From Cellvibrio japonicus Ueda107 (GTDB lineage Bacteria; Pseudomonadota; Gammaproteobacteria; Pseudomonadales; Cellvibrionaceae): 64,000 nt of DNA. Below are positions 35,479-45,013 of this stretch, one piece after another. A program made the position numbers and the translations under genes. The stretch is from the NCBI RefSeq assembly GCF_000019225.1, contig NC_010995.1, positions 1,186,501 through 1,250,500 of the forward strand. Direction: 5' to 3'. The notes beneath the pieces were generated by a model that worked only from the letters and a program-made list of their open reading frames with translations, was not told the origin of the DNA and did no database searches. Positions within the stretch are counted from its first letter, which is position 1. Each line of letters starts with the position of its first letter.

Positions 35479-36507
35479 TCAGGAATCTTGTCGATGTTGC
35501 TTTAGATGGGCAAGCAGCTGTTTTTTGAGTGCTGTCGGGATGCTTTTGATCATGAGCAGGTCGCGCTCGGGATCGTACTCGATGTCCCGTCCCAGGCAGT
35601 CTGAGGCGAAGCTCATGCTGAGTGAATCGGTGCGACCACTGAGGCGTACATAGCTGCGAACCTGGCCTGCATGGGGGATGAACTCGGCCTTGATTTCCGG
35701 TTTTTGTGTTGCGACAAAGCGTTCGAAGGTTTCCGGTTCATAGCCCTTGGTTTCTGTCGCCAGGGTGTGCGCCAGCTCATTAATGGCGACAGGTTTTCCG
35801 GCTTTATTCTGCTCCAGGCAATAATCGGCCACACGGGTACGAGTCAAACGGGCGACAGGCTCATCCAGGGTTTGGGTAAAGTTCTCGACAACCTCAAGGA
35901 ACTCTTTGGTTTCGGTTTTAACATCGTATTTATCGCTGAATCCTGTCAGGGCGCCAAAGGCATCGGCAAAGTCTTTATCGCTGCGGCTGCGCATCAGGGT
36001 GAGGTAGGTTGCTGAATTGCCGGCATCCCAATCGGCACAATTGATTTTGGCGGCCAGGTTGAGGTTTGCGGTATCCAGGTAGACGGAATCTGTTAATTGC
36101 AGGTCTGCATCCAGATAAAGCCCTGATTCATGTTCCACCACAAATAGATACAGGTACTGTCCTGCTTCTATTTGCTCTTCTATTACAAATAGAAAAACAT
36201 CAAACAACGAGGGTGCGGCCTCAAGCAACTGCTGGAAGTGCTGCAGGTTTTTTTGGCTGAAACTGGCAAAGCCCAGGCGACCCTGGCGGTAATCCTGTAA
36301 CCAGGCGGCAAAGGGGAATTCGCCGGTATCGCTCGAAAAGCGGCCATAGCTTTTACCGCCCTTGCGGATAAATTGGGTTTTTAGCGCATAGGCCAATTCT
36401 TCCAGCTTGCCATTCATAGGCAGAAGGTCTGCGCGCGCCTGGGTTGTGACTGTGTCTTCCGGGCGGTGGCGGTAGAGGCGGTGGGCGATGATAGCGGTTA
36501 GGGCCAT
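35479..36507 (-). CDS. ndpA: Nucleoid-associated protein NdpA/YejK family
   Basis: 342 residues, close to the E. coli YejK length (335). Family sequence is visible at the N-terminus (IIAHRLYRHRPED) and in the C-terminal half (RSRSDKDFADAFGALTGFSDKYDVKTETKEFLEVVENFTQTL). The protein associates with nucleoids and with topoisomerase IV in E. coli; its precise role is unsettled. It is divergent from ridA and has its own promoter. Confidence 0.92.
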   Translation of the reverse strand: MALTAIIAHRLYRHRPEDTVTTQARADLLPMNGKLEELAYALKTQFIRKGGKSYGRFSSDTGEFPFAAWLQDYRQGRLGFASFSQKNLQHFQQLLEAAPSLFDVFLFVIEEQIEAGQYLYLFVVEHESGLYLDADLQLTDSVYLDTANLNLAAKINCADWDAGNSATYLTLMRSRSDKDFADAFGALTGFSDKYDVKTETKEFLEVVENFTQTLDEPVARLTRTRVADYCLEQNKAGKPVAINELAHTLATETKGYEPETFERFVATQKPEIKAEFIPHAGQVRSYVRLSGRTDSLSMSFASDCLGRDIEYDPERDLLMIKSIPTALKKQLLAHLKQHRQDS

Positions 36508-36583
36508 AGTTTTTCCGGAGCCTTGGGCAAAAGGTCGTTATTATAGGCGTCGATTTTATCTTGCCTAGTTGAGAGTTCGCCGA

Positions 36584-36943
36584 ATGAACATAGATCGTTA
36601 CAACCCCTGTGCGCGCTGGTCCGATGCCACCCTTTATCAGGGCATTGCCCATTTTGTTGAAGTGCCTGCCGATACATCGACCGGATTTGAACACCAACTG
36701 GTACAGCTGTTGGCACAGGCAGAGCAGACACTGAAGGCGATAGGCAGCGACAAATCCCGTCTCCTATCCACCACTATCTATATAACAGAGCGGGCTAATG
36801 TCTCCTGGTTAAATCGTATATGGGAACAGTGGTTGCCCGACGGCTGTGCCCCTTCCCGCGCTTGCGTCAAAGTAGAGCTCATCGACCCGGCCATGCTGGT
36901 GGAAATGGCCTTTGTGGCAGCGGTGGATGCCCGGGTGGTGTGA
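36584..36943 (+). CDS. RidA (YjgF/YER057c) family protein
   Basis: 119 residues from the ATG at 36584 behind GAGAG. The conserved Arg needed for enamine/imine deaminase activity is in PSRACVKVELIDPAMLVEMAFVAAV (family PARxxVxV-LxxxxxVEI). RidA proteins hydrolyse reactive 2-aminoacrylate-type intermediates. Family members with an N-terminal RYNPCARWSDATLYQGIAHFVEVP segment form a subgroup distinct from housekeeping RidA. It lies upstream of the acetyltransferase gene with a 127-base gap; co-transcription is possible. Confidence 0.88.
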   Translation: MNIDRYNPCARWSDATLYQGIAHFVEVPADTSTGFEHQLVQLLAQAEQTLKAIGSDKSRLLSTTIYITERANVSWLNRIWEQWLPDGCAPSRACVKVELIDPAMLVEMAFVAAVDARVV

Positions 36944-37070
36944 GTCCCAATAAGGTTGCCAGGCCCTGGCCTATACTCAGGTTTCGCTGGGTAGAAGATA
37001 GATATTGTCCAACCGCCACCCACTCATTGGGGGGAGTTAAGCCTGGAAAAATTGATGATGAGCCGGATAC

Positions 37071-39551
37071 ATGAGCCTTAAACATATTGAGCATTTGTTA
37101 AAGCCGGGTTCGATAGCCGTTATTGGTGCATCCAACCAGCCCAATCGTCCCGGTAACGCGGTGATGCGCAATTTGTTGCAGGGTGGGTTTGATGGCCCGA
37201 TTATGCCGGTGACGCCCCATTACAAATCTGTCAATGGTGTATTGGCCTATCGCTCGATTGATGAGTTACCCCTGGTGCCGGACCTTGCCGTTATTTGCAC
37301 TCGCGCCACACGGGTGCCCGCCATTATCTTGCAATTGGGGCGCAAGGGAACACGCGCTGCAATCGTCATTGCCGCCGGGTTGAACCGATTGCATACGGCG
37401 CAGGGCACCAACCTGCAAGAGCAAATGCTGGCTATCGCCAGGCAATGGGGGGTGCGAATTCTGGGCCCCAACTCGCTGGGCCTGATGGTGCCGGGAATCG
37501 GGTTGGATGCGAGCTATGCCCACACCCGCGCCCGCGCAGGAAAAATTGCGTTTGTATCCCAATCTTCGGCGGTATGCGTGACCTTGCTCGATTGGGCCAA
37601 GCGGCGCCGTATCGGATTCTCCCATGTGGTTGCCCTGGGCGACGGCACCGATGTGGATTTTGATGAGATGCTCGATTATCTCGGGCGCGATGCCAATACC
37701 AGTGCGATCCTTCTCTATATTGATCATATTCACCAGGGGCGCGCATTTATGTCTGCTGCGCGCGCGGCATCGTTTAATAAACCCATTCTTGTTATCAAAA
37801 CCGGCGCCCAGTTGGAAAACCAAATGCTTATTTCGCACCTGCCGATGGAGCAGTTGGGTTTGGATGCGGTGTACGACGCAGCCATCAAGCGTGCCGGTAT
37901 GTTGCGTGTGGGCGATTTACGCGAGCTGCTGGCGGCGGTGGAAACGCTGGCCAATGGCAAACCGATCCAGGGTGAACAATTGGTTATCCTGGCTAATGGC
38001 AATGCCCCCAGTGCCATGGCGCTGGATGTCCTCAGCCAGCGCGGCGGGCGCCTGGCAGTGCTGGAGCCTGGCATTGTCGATGCGCTGCACGCAGTTATCC
38101 ATAACGGTGGGCGTGCCACCAATCCGATTAATTTGCTGGGCGATGCCAGCCCGGAGGATTATCGCCAGGCATTGCAGGTATTGTTGCGCAGCAATGCCAT
38201 CGACAACTTACTCATTATGCACGCACCATCCGCACTGATCCCCGGTGAGACCTATGCGCAGGTAGTGATTGATACCCTGCGTGAACACCGGCAAAAAAAT
38301 GGTGCACGCCTGCCGAATGTGCTGGTGAACTGGATGGGGGAGGACGCAGCGGTTGAAGCGCGCCAGCGTTTTGCCGATGCCGGTATTGCCTCTTTTCGCA
38401 CACCGGAAGGTGTGGTTGGCGCGTTTATGCATATGGTGCAGTATCGCCGCAACCAGAAGTTATTATCGGAAACCCCCGAGTCCATCAGTGACTGGGCGCC
38501 CCATCAGCCGGAAGTCGCACAGACGTTGATTGACCAGGCTTTACAGGAGAGGCGACATTTATTGGCAACTAATGAGGCCGGGCAATTGCTGGAAGCCTAT
38601 GGCATCAGCACCCAGCCTATCCAGGCTGCGCCGGAGCTTGCTCCTGTGCCTTTACGTATCCAGGTGCAGCAGGATCCGGTATTTGGTCCGGTGATTTTAT
38701 TGGGTGAGGTGGCCAGCCATTGGTCTGTTGCCAAAAATGCAGTTGTCGCACTGCCGCCCCTGAATATGGCGCTGGCGCGTTATCTGGTTATACAGGCATT
38801 GGCAGAGGGAAAAATCCGCGAGCGCGACCACTATGCGCCCATTCATTTGCCATCACTCTGTGTGTTACTTACGCGCATTAGCCAGATGATTATCGATAAT
38901 CCGCGCTTGCGTGGTTTGTGCATTAACCCGGTGTTAGCCCATGGTGAGGATATTCGTGCCCTGGATACGATGATTGAGTTGGTGGTTGATGAGCCTTTGC
39001 CTGTCCTGGCGATTCGCCCTTATCCCAAGGAGTTGGAAGAATCATTTCGTTTGCACGATGGTCAACAATTATTGTTACGTCCTATTCGCCCCGAGGATGA
39101 ATTGCGCCTGCAGGCGTTTGATAACGCCCAGAGCCGTGAAGATAGGTACAAGCGTTACTTTGGTGAAATGCCGCCGTTCTCCCATGAGCAAATGGCGCGC
39201 CTGACGCAAATCGATTATGCCCGCGAAATGGCCTTTATTGCTGTGGATAGCCTGGGTGATATCCTGGGTGTCGTGCGCGCACAAGCCGACCCGGATAATA
39301 TCGAAGCCGAGTTTGCCATGGCGATTCGCAGCGATTTAAAGGGCAGGGGCTTGGGCGCGCGGCTGCTGCAAAAAATGATCGATTACTGCCGTGTCCAGGG
39401 AACGCAGCATTTGCGCGGTTTTACCATGCTGGACAATGCCGGCATGGTGAACCTGGCGCGCAAGCTGGGTTTTCGCGTGAGTATTAATCGCGATGACGAG
39501 GTGATTGACATGCGCCTCGAATTACAGGCGCATATGGCGTCATCGCTATAA
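37071..39551 (+). CDS. Pat/YfiQ-type protein lysine acetyltransferase with truncated ATP-grasp region
   Basis: 826 residues. Order: CoA-binding Rossmann domain (IAVIGASNQPNRPGNAVMRNLLQGGF, about 10-130), succinyl-CoA-ligase-like domain (FVSQSSAVCVTLLDWAKRRRIGFSHVVALGDGTDVDFDEML), a reduced ATP-grasp-like portion (DPVFGPVILLG ... GLCINPVLA), then a C-terminal GNAT domain (LLRPIRPEDELRLQAF ... GRGLGARLLQKMIDYCR). In E. coli and Salmonella this architecture acetylates acetyl-CoA synthetase and other proteins. Here the ATP-grasp region seems to lack the usual HKSDVGGV nucleotide-binding block, a loss of about 60 residues. It ends overlapping, tail to tail, with a deacetylase-family gene. Confidence 0.9.
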   Translation: MSLKHIEHLLKPGSIAVIGASNQPNRPGNAVMRNLLQGGFDGPIMPVTPHYKSVNGVLAYRSIDELPLVPDLAVICTRATRVPAIILQLGRKGTRAAIVIAAGLNRLHTAQGTNLQEQMLAIARQWGVRILGPNSLGLMVPGIGLDASYAHTRARAGKIAFVSQSSAVCVTLLDWAKRRRIGFSHVVALGDGTDVDFDEMLDYLGRDANTSAILLYIDHIHQGRAFMSAARAASFNKPILVIKTGAQLENQMLISHLPMEQLGLDAVYDAAIKRAGMLRVGDLRELLAAVETLANGKPIQGEQLVILANGNAPSAMALDVLSQRGGRLAVLEPGIVDALHAVIHNGGRATNPINLLGDASPEDYRQALQVLLRSNAIDNLLIMHAPSALIPGETYAQVVIDTLREHRQKNGARLPNVLVNWMGEDAAVEARQRFADAGIASFRTPEGVVGAFMHMVQYRRNQKLLSETPESISDWAPHQPEVAQTLIDQALQERRHLLATNEAGQLLEAYGISTQPIQAAPELAPVPLRIQVQQDPVFGPVILLGEVASHWSVAKNAVVALPPLNMALARYLVIQALAEGKIRERDHYAPIHLPSLCVLLTRISQMIIDNPRLRGLCINPVLAHGEDIRALDTMIELVVDEPLPVLAIRPYPKELEESFRLHDGQQLLLRPIRPEDELRLQAFDNAQSREDRYKRYFGEMPPFSHEQMARLTQIDYAREMAFIAVDSLGDILGVVRAQADPDNIEAEFAMAIRSDLKGRGLGARLLQKMIDYCRVQGTQHLRGFTMLDNAGMVNLARKLGFRVSINRDDEVIDMRLELQAHMASSL

Positions 39552-40490
39552 CTTGGCCAGGGCTTTGATGTGTACTACGGCACAGCGCCCCAAACCATCC
39601 AGATCGTAACCTCCCTCCAGGCTTGAGACTATGCCGTGGCAGCGTTCACTGGCGACATTGCTTTGGCTTTGATCAACCAGCGCTCGCAAGCGCTCGGTAA
39701 TCCAGGCGTAATCCTGTTCTACCAGGCTAATGGACGACATATCGTCATTGATATAGGCATCGAACCCGGCCGAAATCAGCAGCAATTGTGGTTTGAAGGT
39801 TTCCAGCGCCGGAAACCAGCGATCTTCTATCGCGGTGCGAAATCCCTGGCTGCGACAGGTAGCAGGCAAGGGCACATTAATAATGTGTTCCGGTACGTCA
39901 TCGATGTCTGTATGGGGATAAAAAGGGTATTGGAAACTCGAACAAAAGAGTACGCGCGGGTCGTTGAAAAAAATATCCTGGGTGCCGTTGCCGTGGTGCA
40001 CATCAAAATCAACGATAGCAACGCGTTCCAGTGAATAGGTTTGCAAGGCATGCGCAGCAGCAACAGCAATATTGTTGAATAGGCAAAAGCCCATGGCTCG
40101 CTCTCGCTCGGCGTGATGGCCGGGCGGTCGCACATTGCAAAAAACAGCATCAGTTTTTCCCTGCATCACCAAATCGACCCCCAATACCGCTGCACCGGCT
40201 GCATGGCGTGCAGCATTGAGCGTATGGGGTGATAAATACACATCGCTGTTAAAAAAATGGATGCCATTTTCCACTTGGGCATTCATGAGTCGTTGCAAAT
40301 GGGCTGCGCTGTGTACGCGCAATAATTGTTCGTCTGCAGCGGCGGGCGCTTCATAGTGCTGCAGCAGGGCATCGATACCACTGGCCATCAGGCGATTGTT
40401 AATCGCGTCCAGGCGCTCTGCACATTCCGGATGGCCGGCGGGCATCTGGTGTTGGTGGCAACTGCTATGGGTAATCAGGGTCGCAAGCAT
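39546..40490 (-). CDS. Histone-deacetylase-family (AcuC/class II-like) deacetylase
   Basis: 314 residues from the ATG at 40488-40490. Zinc and catalytic residues of the arginase/HDAC fold are all visible: RPPGHHAER (tandem His), VAIVDFDVHHGNGTQDIF (Asp-x-His), SAGFDAY (Asp) and SSLEGGYDLDGLG. This is the pattern of bacterial HDAC-like amidohydrolases that remove acetyl groups from lysines or polyamines. Its stop overlaps by six bases with the stop of the Pat-type acetyltransferase gene on the other strand, suggesting an acetylation/deacetylation pair. Confidence 0.93.
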   Translation of the reverse strand: MLATLITHSSCHQHQMPAGHPECAERLDAINNRLMASGIDALLQHYEAPAAADEQLLRVHSAAHLQRLMNAQVENGIHFFNSDVYLSPHTLNAARHAAGAAVLGVDLVMQGKTDAVFCNVRPPGHHAERERAMGFCLFNNIAVAAAHALQTYSLERVAIVDFDVHHGNGTQDIFFNDPRVLFCSSFQYPFYPHTDIDDVPEHIINVPLPATCRSQGFRTAIEDRWFPALETFKPQLLLISAGFDAYINDDMSSISLVEQDYAWITERLRALVDQSQSNVASERCHGIVSSLEGGYDLDGLGRCAVVHIKALAKL

Positions 40491-40688
40491 GGTGGACTCA
40501 CACGGGATTGGGCATGGGGAGTCTAGCAGGAATGCCGCGCGGCTGTGTTCGATGTCAATATTTTCCCCTGGCACAGTAAATGGCTGGCGCGAAAAAAATA
40601 CCTGGCCAGGCTCAGGGATAATTTTAAGTTTGGCTTAAGTTTCTCCTGTTTGAATAGGCGCCCACCAAGGAATCAGCCGCAGATAGCT

Positions 40689-42716
40689 ATGAGTAAGCCT
40701 CCTTCCTTTTCCCGTCAAATATCCTCCACCGTGTCATCGCTCCTGGCGGCCTACTATGCAGGCCCCTATGTGTTGCTATTGCGTATGGCCCTGTTAGCGA
40801 TCCTGCTGCTGAGCATCAGCCGACTGGGATTGATTGCCTGGCAATGGGACAGGGTGAGTGCGACAGGGCAGGTTTTCGACATGCTCCTGCAGGGTATTCG
40901 GGCCGATATGATTATGATCTGCCTCTGGCTGTTACCTGCGGTGTTGTTAACACCATGCCTGGCTAAAACGCGAATCTGGCTGCCACTGTCCTATGCCTGG
41001 GGATTAGCGGGGCTGATACTTATGTTGTTTATGGAGCTGGCAACCCCTTCCTTTGTGATGCAATACGATTTGCGTCCTAACCGTTTATTTATTGAGTACC
41101 TGGAGTATCCCAAAGAAGTGTTTGCCACGCTCTGGGGCGGGTTTCGTGTGCCGCTCCTGCTGGGGATAGGCCTGTGTATTCTGGTGGGTTATGGTTTTGC
41201 CCGCGCTATGCGAGTTCGCCCGGCGTCTGTGCGCACCTGGCCGCTCTGGCAACTCTGGGCTACCTGGCCATTGGTTATTGTCGTGGTTGCCATGGGTATC
41301 CGTTCCACGACGGGACATCGCCCGGCCAATCCGGCCCTGTTTGCCATTACCGGTGATGCCCTGGTGAATTCATTGGTGATCAGCTCGTCGTACTCCGTAG
41401 TGTTTGCTGCCTACAACATGAAACACGAAGCCCGCTCCAGTGAAATTTATGGTTCCCTGCCTGCTTCCAGGGTCATTGAAGAAGCGCGCCAATGGCCCTG
41501 GTTTACGGGCGTGAAGTTCGATAGTCAGTTACCCACCTGGCATCAGCAGGACGCTGTGCGCAGGCGCGAGCGCCCGTTGAATTTGATTATCGTGCTGGAA
41601 GAGAGCCTGGGCGCTACCTTTGTGGAATCCCTGGGCGGATTACCGGTGACACCGCGCCTTGAGGCATTAAAGGATAAAGGCTGGTGGTTTGAACAACTCT
41701 ATGCCACAGGCACCCGCTCTGTACGTGGTATAGAAGCGGTAGTGTCCGGCTTTATGCCGACACCGGCACAGAGTACGGTTAAATTATCGCGCTCGCAGCA
41801 CAACTTTTTTACCCTGGCGGGTTTACTCAGTGACCAGGGCTATCACACCGAATTTATTTATGGTGGCGAAGCGCACTTCGACAACATGCGCAGCTTTTTT
41901 ACCGGCAATGGTTTTTCCCAGGTGATTGATATCGACGATATGCCCAATGCGCAATTCGTCGGCAGTTGGGGCGCCAGTGATGAAGACTTATTTAACCATG
42001 CCCACCAACACCTGCTCAGCTTGCACGCAAAGCAGCAGCCTTTCTTCAGTCTGATTTTTACCTCATCCAACCACGAGCCGTTTGAGTTTCCCGATGGGCG
42101 TATAGACCTGCACGAAGAACCCGAGCAGACCGTTAACAATGCCGTGCGCTATGCAGATTATGCCTTGGGTGAATTTATGGATAAGGCAAGCCAGAGTCCC
42201 TATTGGCACAATACCCTGGTGCTGATTGTGGCCGATCACGATAACCGCGCCTATGGTCCCAGCCTGGTTCCCGTCGATAAATTCCATATTCCCGGTTTGA
42301 TTCTCGGCGCGGACATTGAACCGCGTCGTATCAAACCGATTGCCAGCCAGATTGACCTGGGGCCTACATTGCTATCGCTCATGGGAGTTTCTGCCGCCCA
42401 CCCGATGATGGGGCGAGATTTCGCCCGCGATAGCCATAGTCCCGGGCGCGCCCTTATCCAGTTTGATGATTATTTTGCCCTGCTGGAAGATAACCACCGG
42501 TTAACAATCCTGCGCCCGGAAAAAGCACCGGTTGCAGCAGTTTACGATCCTTTACAAAAACGCGTCAGCCTGCTCAATGAACCGCCCGGGGATACCGCTG
42601 TTGAAAAGGCCTTGGCACATGCACTGCTCCCCTCTATCCTGTATCGCGAGCAGAAATACCCGGGACGTGGCCCTGCCATGAGTTCGGGTACCAGTACACT
42701 TTCCCAATCGCCTTGA
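40689..42716 (+). CDS. LTA synthase/sulfatase family membrane enzyme
   Basis: 675 residues. Several N-terminal transmembrane helices (about 30-50, 70-95, 105-125, 150-175, 205-225) are followed by a periplasmic alkaline-phosphatase-like domain: NLIIVLEESLGATFVESLGG (metal site and nucleophile region), TRSVRGIEAVVSGFMP (Thr nucleophile position), WGASDEDLFNHAHQHL, and IVADHDNRA with the metal-binding Asp-His. This is the layout of lipoteichoic-acid synthase-like and OpgB-type phosphoglycerol transferases. In a Gram-negative bacterium a role in modifying periplasmic glucans or surface polymers is likely, but unproven. ATG at 40689 chosen; the upstream frame is not family-like. Confidence 0.88.
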   Translation: MSKPPSFSRQISSTVSSLLAAYYAGPYVLLLRMALLAILLLSISRLGLIAWQWDRVSATGQVFDMLLQGIRADMIMICLWLLPAVLLTPCLAKTRIWLPLSYAWGLAGLILMLFMELATPSFVMQYDLRPNRLFIEYLEYPKEVFATLWGGFRVPLLLGIGLCILVGYGFARAMRVRPASVRTWPLWQLWATWPLVIVVVAMGIRSTTGHRPANPALFAITGDALVNSLVISSSYSVVFAAYNMKHEARSSEIYGSLPASRVIEEARQWPWFTGVKFDSQLPTWHQQDAVRRRERPLNLIIVLEESLGATFVESLGGLPVTPRLEALKDKGWWFEQLYATGTRSVRGIEAVVSGFMPTPAQSTVKLSRSQHNFFTLAGLLSDQGYHTEFIYGGEAHFDNMRSFFTGNGFSQVIDIDDMPNAQFVGSWGASDEDLFNHAHQHLLSLHAKQQPFFSLIFTSSNHEPFEFPDGRIDLHEEPEQTVNNAVRYADYALGEFMDKASQSPYWHNTLVLIVADHDNRAYGPSLVPVDKFHIPGLILGADIEPRRIKPIASQIDLGPTLLSLMGVSAAHPMMGRDFARDSHSPGRALIQFDDYFALLEDNHRLTILRPEKAPVAAVYDPLQKRVSLLNEPPGDTAVEKALAHALLPSILYREQKYPGRGPAMSSGTSTLSQSP

Positions 42717-42789
42717 GACGGATAATTGTGAACTGCTGCTCACCTTCAGGAGTTGTTAAATCACGAATAGGCTGGGCAAGCAGGTCACT

Positions 42790-44523
42790 ATGGATAAAGA
42801 GAGGATACTCCGCGAGCTGGAGAAAGGTGCAGGTTATTGGAACCAGTGGCGTAAACATCAGGCAAACCAGGAAATTGTCCTGGATGGTATTCACCTGTCG
42901 GGTATGGTCCTGGATGATTATGACCTTTCCAAAGTCCTGTTGCGCAATAGCCATATTGCCCACTGTAGTTTCCGCAATGCAGATTTGATCCTGGCGAATT
43001 TCCAGGGGTCGCAATTACACAATAACGATTTCTCTCACGCGAAATTAATTGCCGCCAACTTCAGTGGCGCTACCCTCCATGCGTGCAATATCCACCGGGC
43101 GAATATGCTGACGGCCATTACACGCAATGCCCGGCTGGAAAATATGGATTTTAGTGGGCATGACATCAGCGGTTTAGTCCTGCGTAATATTTCCCTGGCA
43201 GGCAGTAACCTGGCGGGACAAAACCTGAGCCGGGTAGATTTTTCCAACTCCAACCTGGAAGGCGTCAATTTTGAGGGGGCGGATTTAACCCAGGCCCTGC
43301 TCGCCGGGGCTAACCTGGTCAATGCACGTTTTAAATTTGCCAAACTCAATAGCACGGTTTTTAAGGGCGCCGATTTACAGGGTGTGGATCTGGGCGGCCT
43401 GGATTTATACAAGGCTGATTTTACCGGGGCCAACCTGGTCCGTTGTGACCTGCGTAATGCCCAGTTAGGTAAAACCAAATTCAATAACGCCAATATTTCA
43501 GGTGCACGCCTCTGGAAAATAAACAGCCAGGGCTGGGCTATAGATCGTATTGTGTGCGACCACGCGTTTTGGGATGAAGCCGGCAAGCAAAAAACAACCT
43601 ATCGCCCCCATGAGTTTGAGCGCATTTTTGCAGAGGCCATTACGATAGAACTGCGCTATCCCTATCGACTTTCCGATCATGAGTTGGCGACCTTGCCGAT
43701 TTTTATCGAACATCTGGCCGCCGTACATTGGGGCACTATTCTGCGTTTGAAATCCATTACCGATGTGGCTGGCGGGGCACTGGTGAAATTTGTCGTGGAA
43801 GAGCTGGGCAGCCATAGTCCCACCGAATTGAAAGAGCAGTTGCAATCCGAGGCAGAGCGTATTCAATTGGCGCAATTAACCTTGCGTACCAACACCCAGC
43901 TGCATATGCAGCTCAAGGAAAAAATTGGTGCGATCCGCGAAGAATTTTGGCCGCGCTTGCTGGAGTTGGCGGCCGACCATGAGAAAGACCAGGTGCGCAA
44001 CCTCACCATTTTATTTATGGACCTCAAAGGGTTTTCCCGTTGGTCCGAGGAGGAGTTGTCGGAGCGGTTGTCGCTGTTTCGCGGACTGGTAAAACCTGTC
44101 CTGAAAAAATGGTCGGCGGATCACCCCAATATGGAGGGTGACTCATTGCGTGTGACGTTTAAGAACGCTACGGCGGGTGTCTCCTGTGCCTGCATGATCC
44201 GCAGTATATTAACCGCGGCCGGTTTCCAGATGCGGATAGGTGTGGAGTTGGGCGAAGTCGCGGTAATCCACAACGAGATTACCAATATTCCGGACCTTGA
44301 AGGGATAGCGGTCAGTATGGCCGCCCGTATGGAGGCAGCGGCTGATCCGGGCGAAGTGCTGGTGAGCCAGCGTGTGCGCCACCATGCAGAACCTTCGGGG
44401 CTTTTTTCATTTGCCCCTCGCCGTGTTCCCCTGAAAAAAGCTATAGGTAATATGGAACCGGGTGAATGTGTAGAATGCTTTGCGGTTGAGGCACTGGGCA
44501 ACTTGCAAGAGCTTTCCGGTTAA
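42790..44523 (+). CDS. Pentapeptide-repeat protein fused to a divergent class III nucleotide cyclase domain
   Basis: 577 residues. Residues about 35-255 are tandem A(N/D)LxX pentapeptide repeats (for example GANLVNARFKFAKLNSTVFKGADLQGVDLGG), which fold into a right-handed beta helix. A helical linker (about 275-400) follows, and from about 405 a cyclase-like domain: ILFMDLKGFSRWSE (metal Asp411), MEGDSLRVTF (Asp451), RIGVELGEVAV and GIAVSMAARMEAAADPGEVLVS. The Asn of the usual N-x3-R transition-state pair is Ser509, and the substrate-lysine position before GD is Glu, so activity may be altered or lost. No signal peptide or membrane helix. It follows the sulfatase-like gene by 73 bases. Confidence 0.85.
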   Translation: MDKERILRELEKGAGYWNQWRKHQANQEIVLDGIHLSGMVLDDYDLSKVLLRNSHIAHCSFRNADLILANFQGSQLHNNDFSHAKLIAANFSGATLHACNIHRANMLTAITRNARLENMDFSGHDISGLVLRNISLAGSNLAGQNLSRVDFSNSNLEGVNFEGADLTQALLAGANLVNARFKFAKLNSTVFKGADLQGVDLGGLDLYKADFTGANLVRCDLRNAQLGKTKFNNANISGARLWKINSQGWAIDRIVCDHAFWDEAGKQKTTYRPHEFERIFAEAITIELRYPYRLSDHELATLPIFIEHLAAVHWGTILRLKSITDVAGGALVKFVVEELGSHSPTELKEQLQSEAERIQLAQLTLRTNTQLHMQLKEKIGAIREEFWPRLLELAADHEKDQVRNLTILFMDLKGFSRWSEEELSERLSLFRGLVKPVLKKWSADHPNMEGDSLRVTFKNATAGVSCACMIRSILTAAGFQMRIGVELGEVAVIHNEITNIPDLEGIAVSMAARMEAAADPGEVLVSQRVRHHAEPSGLFSFAPRRVPLKKAIGNMEPGECVECFAVEALGNLQELSG

Positions 44524-44614
44524 GCTGCTAAAATCTTTTTGAATATGTCAGCTTGATCGCCGATCAAGCTGAATGACGTCAACAGGTAGAAGCATAAGTG
44601 GCACGAGGCTATTC

Positions 44615-44920
44615 ATGACAATTCCATCAAGCGAAACAGCACCCGATAAAACAGCACACAGCAAAACCAAAACCAGTTTTTATCGCCGTATTTATGTCAC
44701 CTGGTTAATCACCCAGGGGATCAATACCGTTCCCAAAATAATGGCTGCCACGGGAATGCCGCGCCGCACGGCACAGGATACCCTGGCGGCTATCCATGAG
44801 TTAGCCATCCAGTTGGAAAACCACAATGGCACTCATCGCCTGGTTGATTGGGGAGCAGTCAATCCGCACTGGGTGGAGGTGAATATTGCACAATTGAAAG
44901 CGGTATTGGAGTATCCCTGA
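44615..44920 (+). CDS. Winged helix-turn-helix domain protein
   Basis: 101 residues from the ATG at 44615, seven bases after ACGAGG. After a polar N-terminus, residues about 23-60 (YRRIYVTWLITQGINTVPKIMAATGMPRRTAQDTLAAIHELAIQ) form a helix-turn-helix with a clear recognition-helix pattern. The remainder looks like the wing of a small DNA-binding protein. Similar small proteins are widespread in Gammaproteobacteria without known targets. It precedes the ECF-type permease gene and could be co-transcribed. Confidence 0.82.
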   Translation: MTIPSSETAPDKTAHSKTKTSFYRRIYVTWLITQGINTVPKIMAATGMPRRTAQDTLAAIHELAIQLENHNGTHRLVDWGAVNPHWVEVNIAQLKAVLEYP

Positions 44921-45013
44921 TTGTCGATAAGCGGGGATGCACAGGTATTGATTTGACAGCAGTTGCGCTTGGCGAAATACTGCCGGGCCCTGCTGCTTAC
45001 CTCCCGGCGCCCT

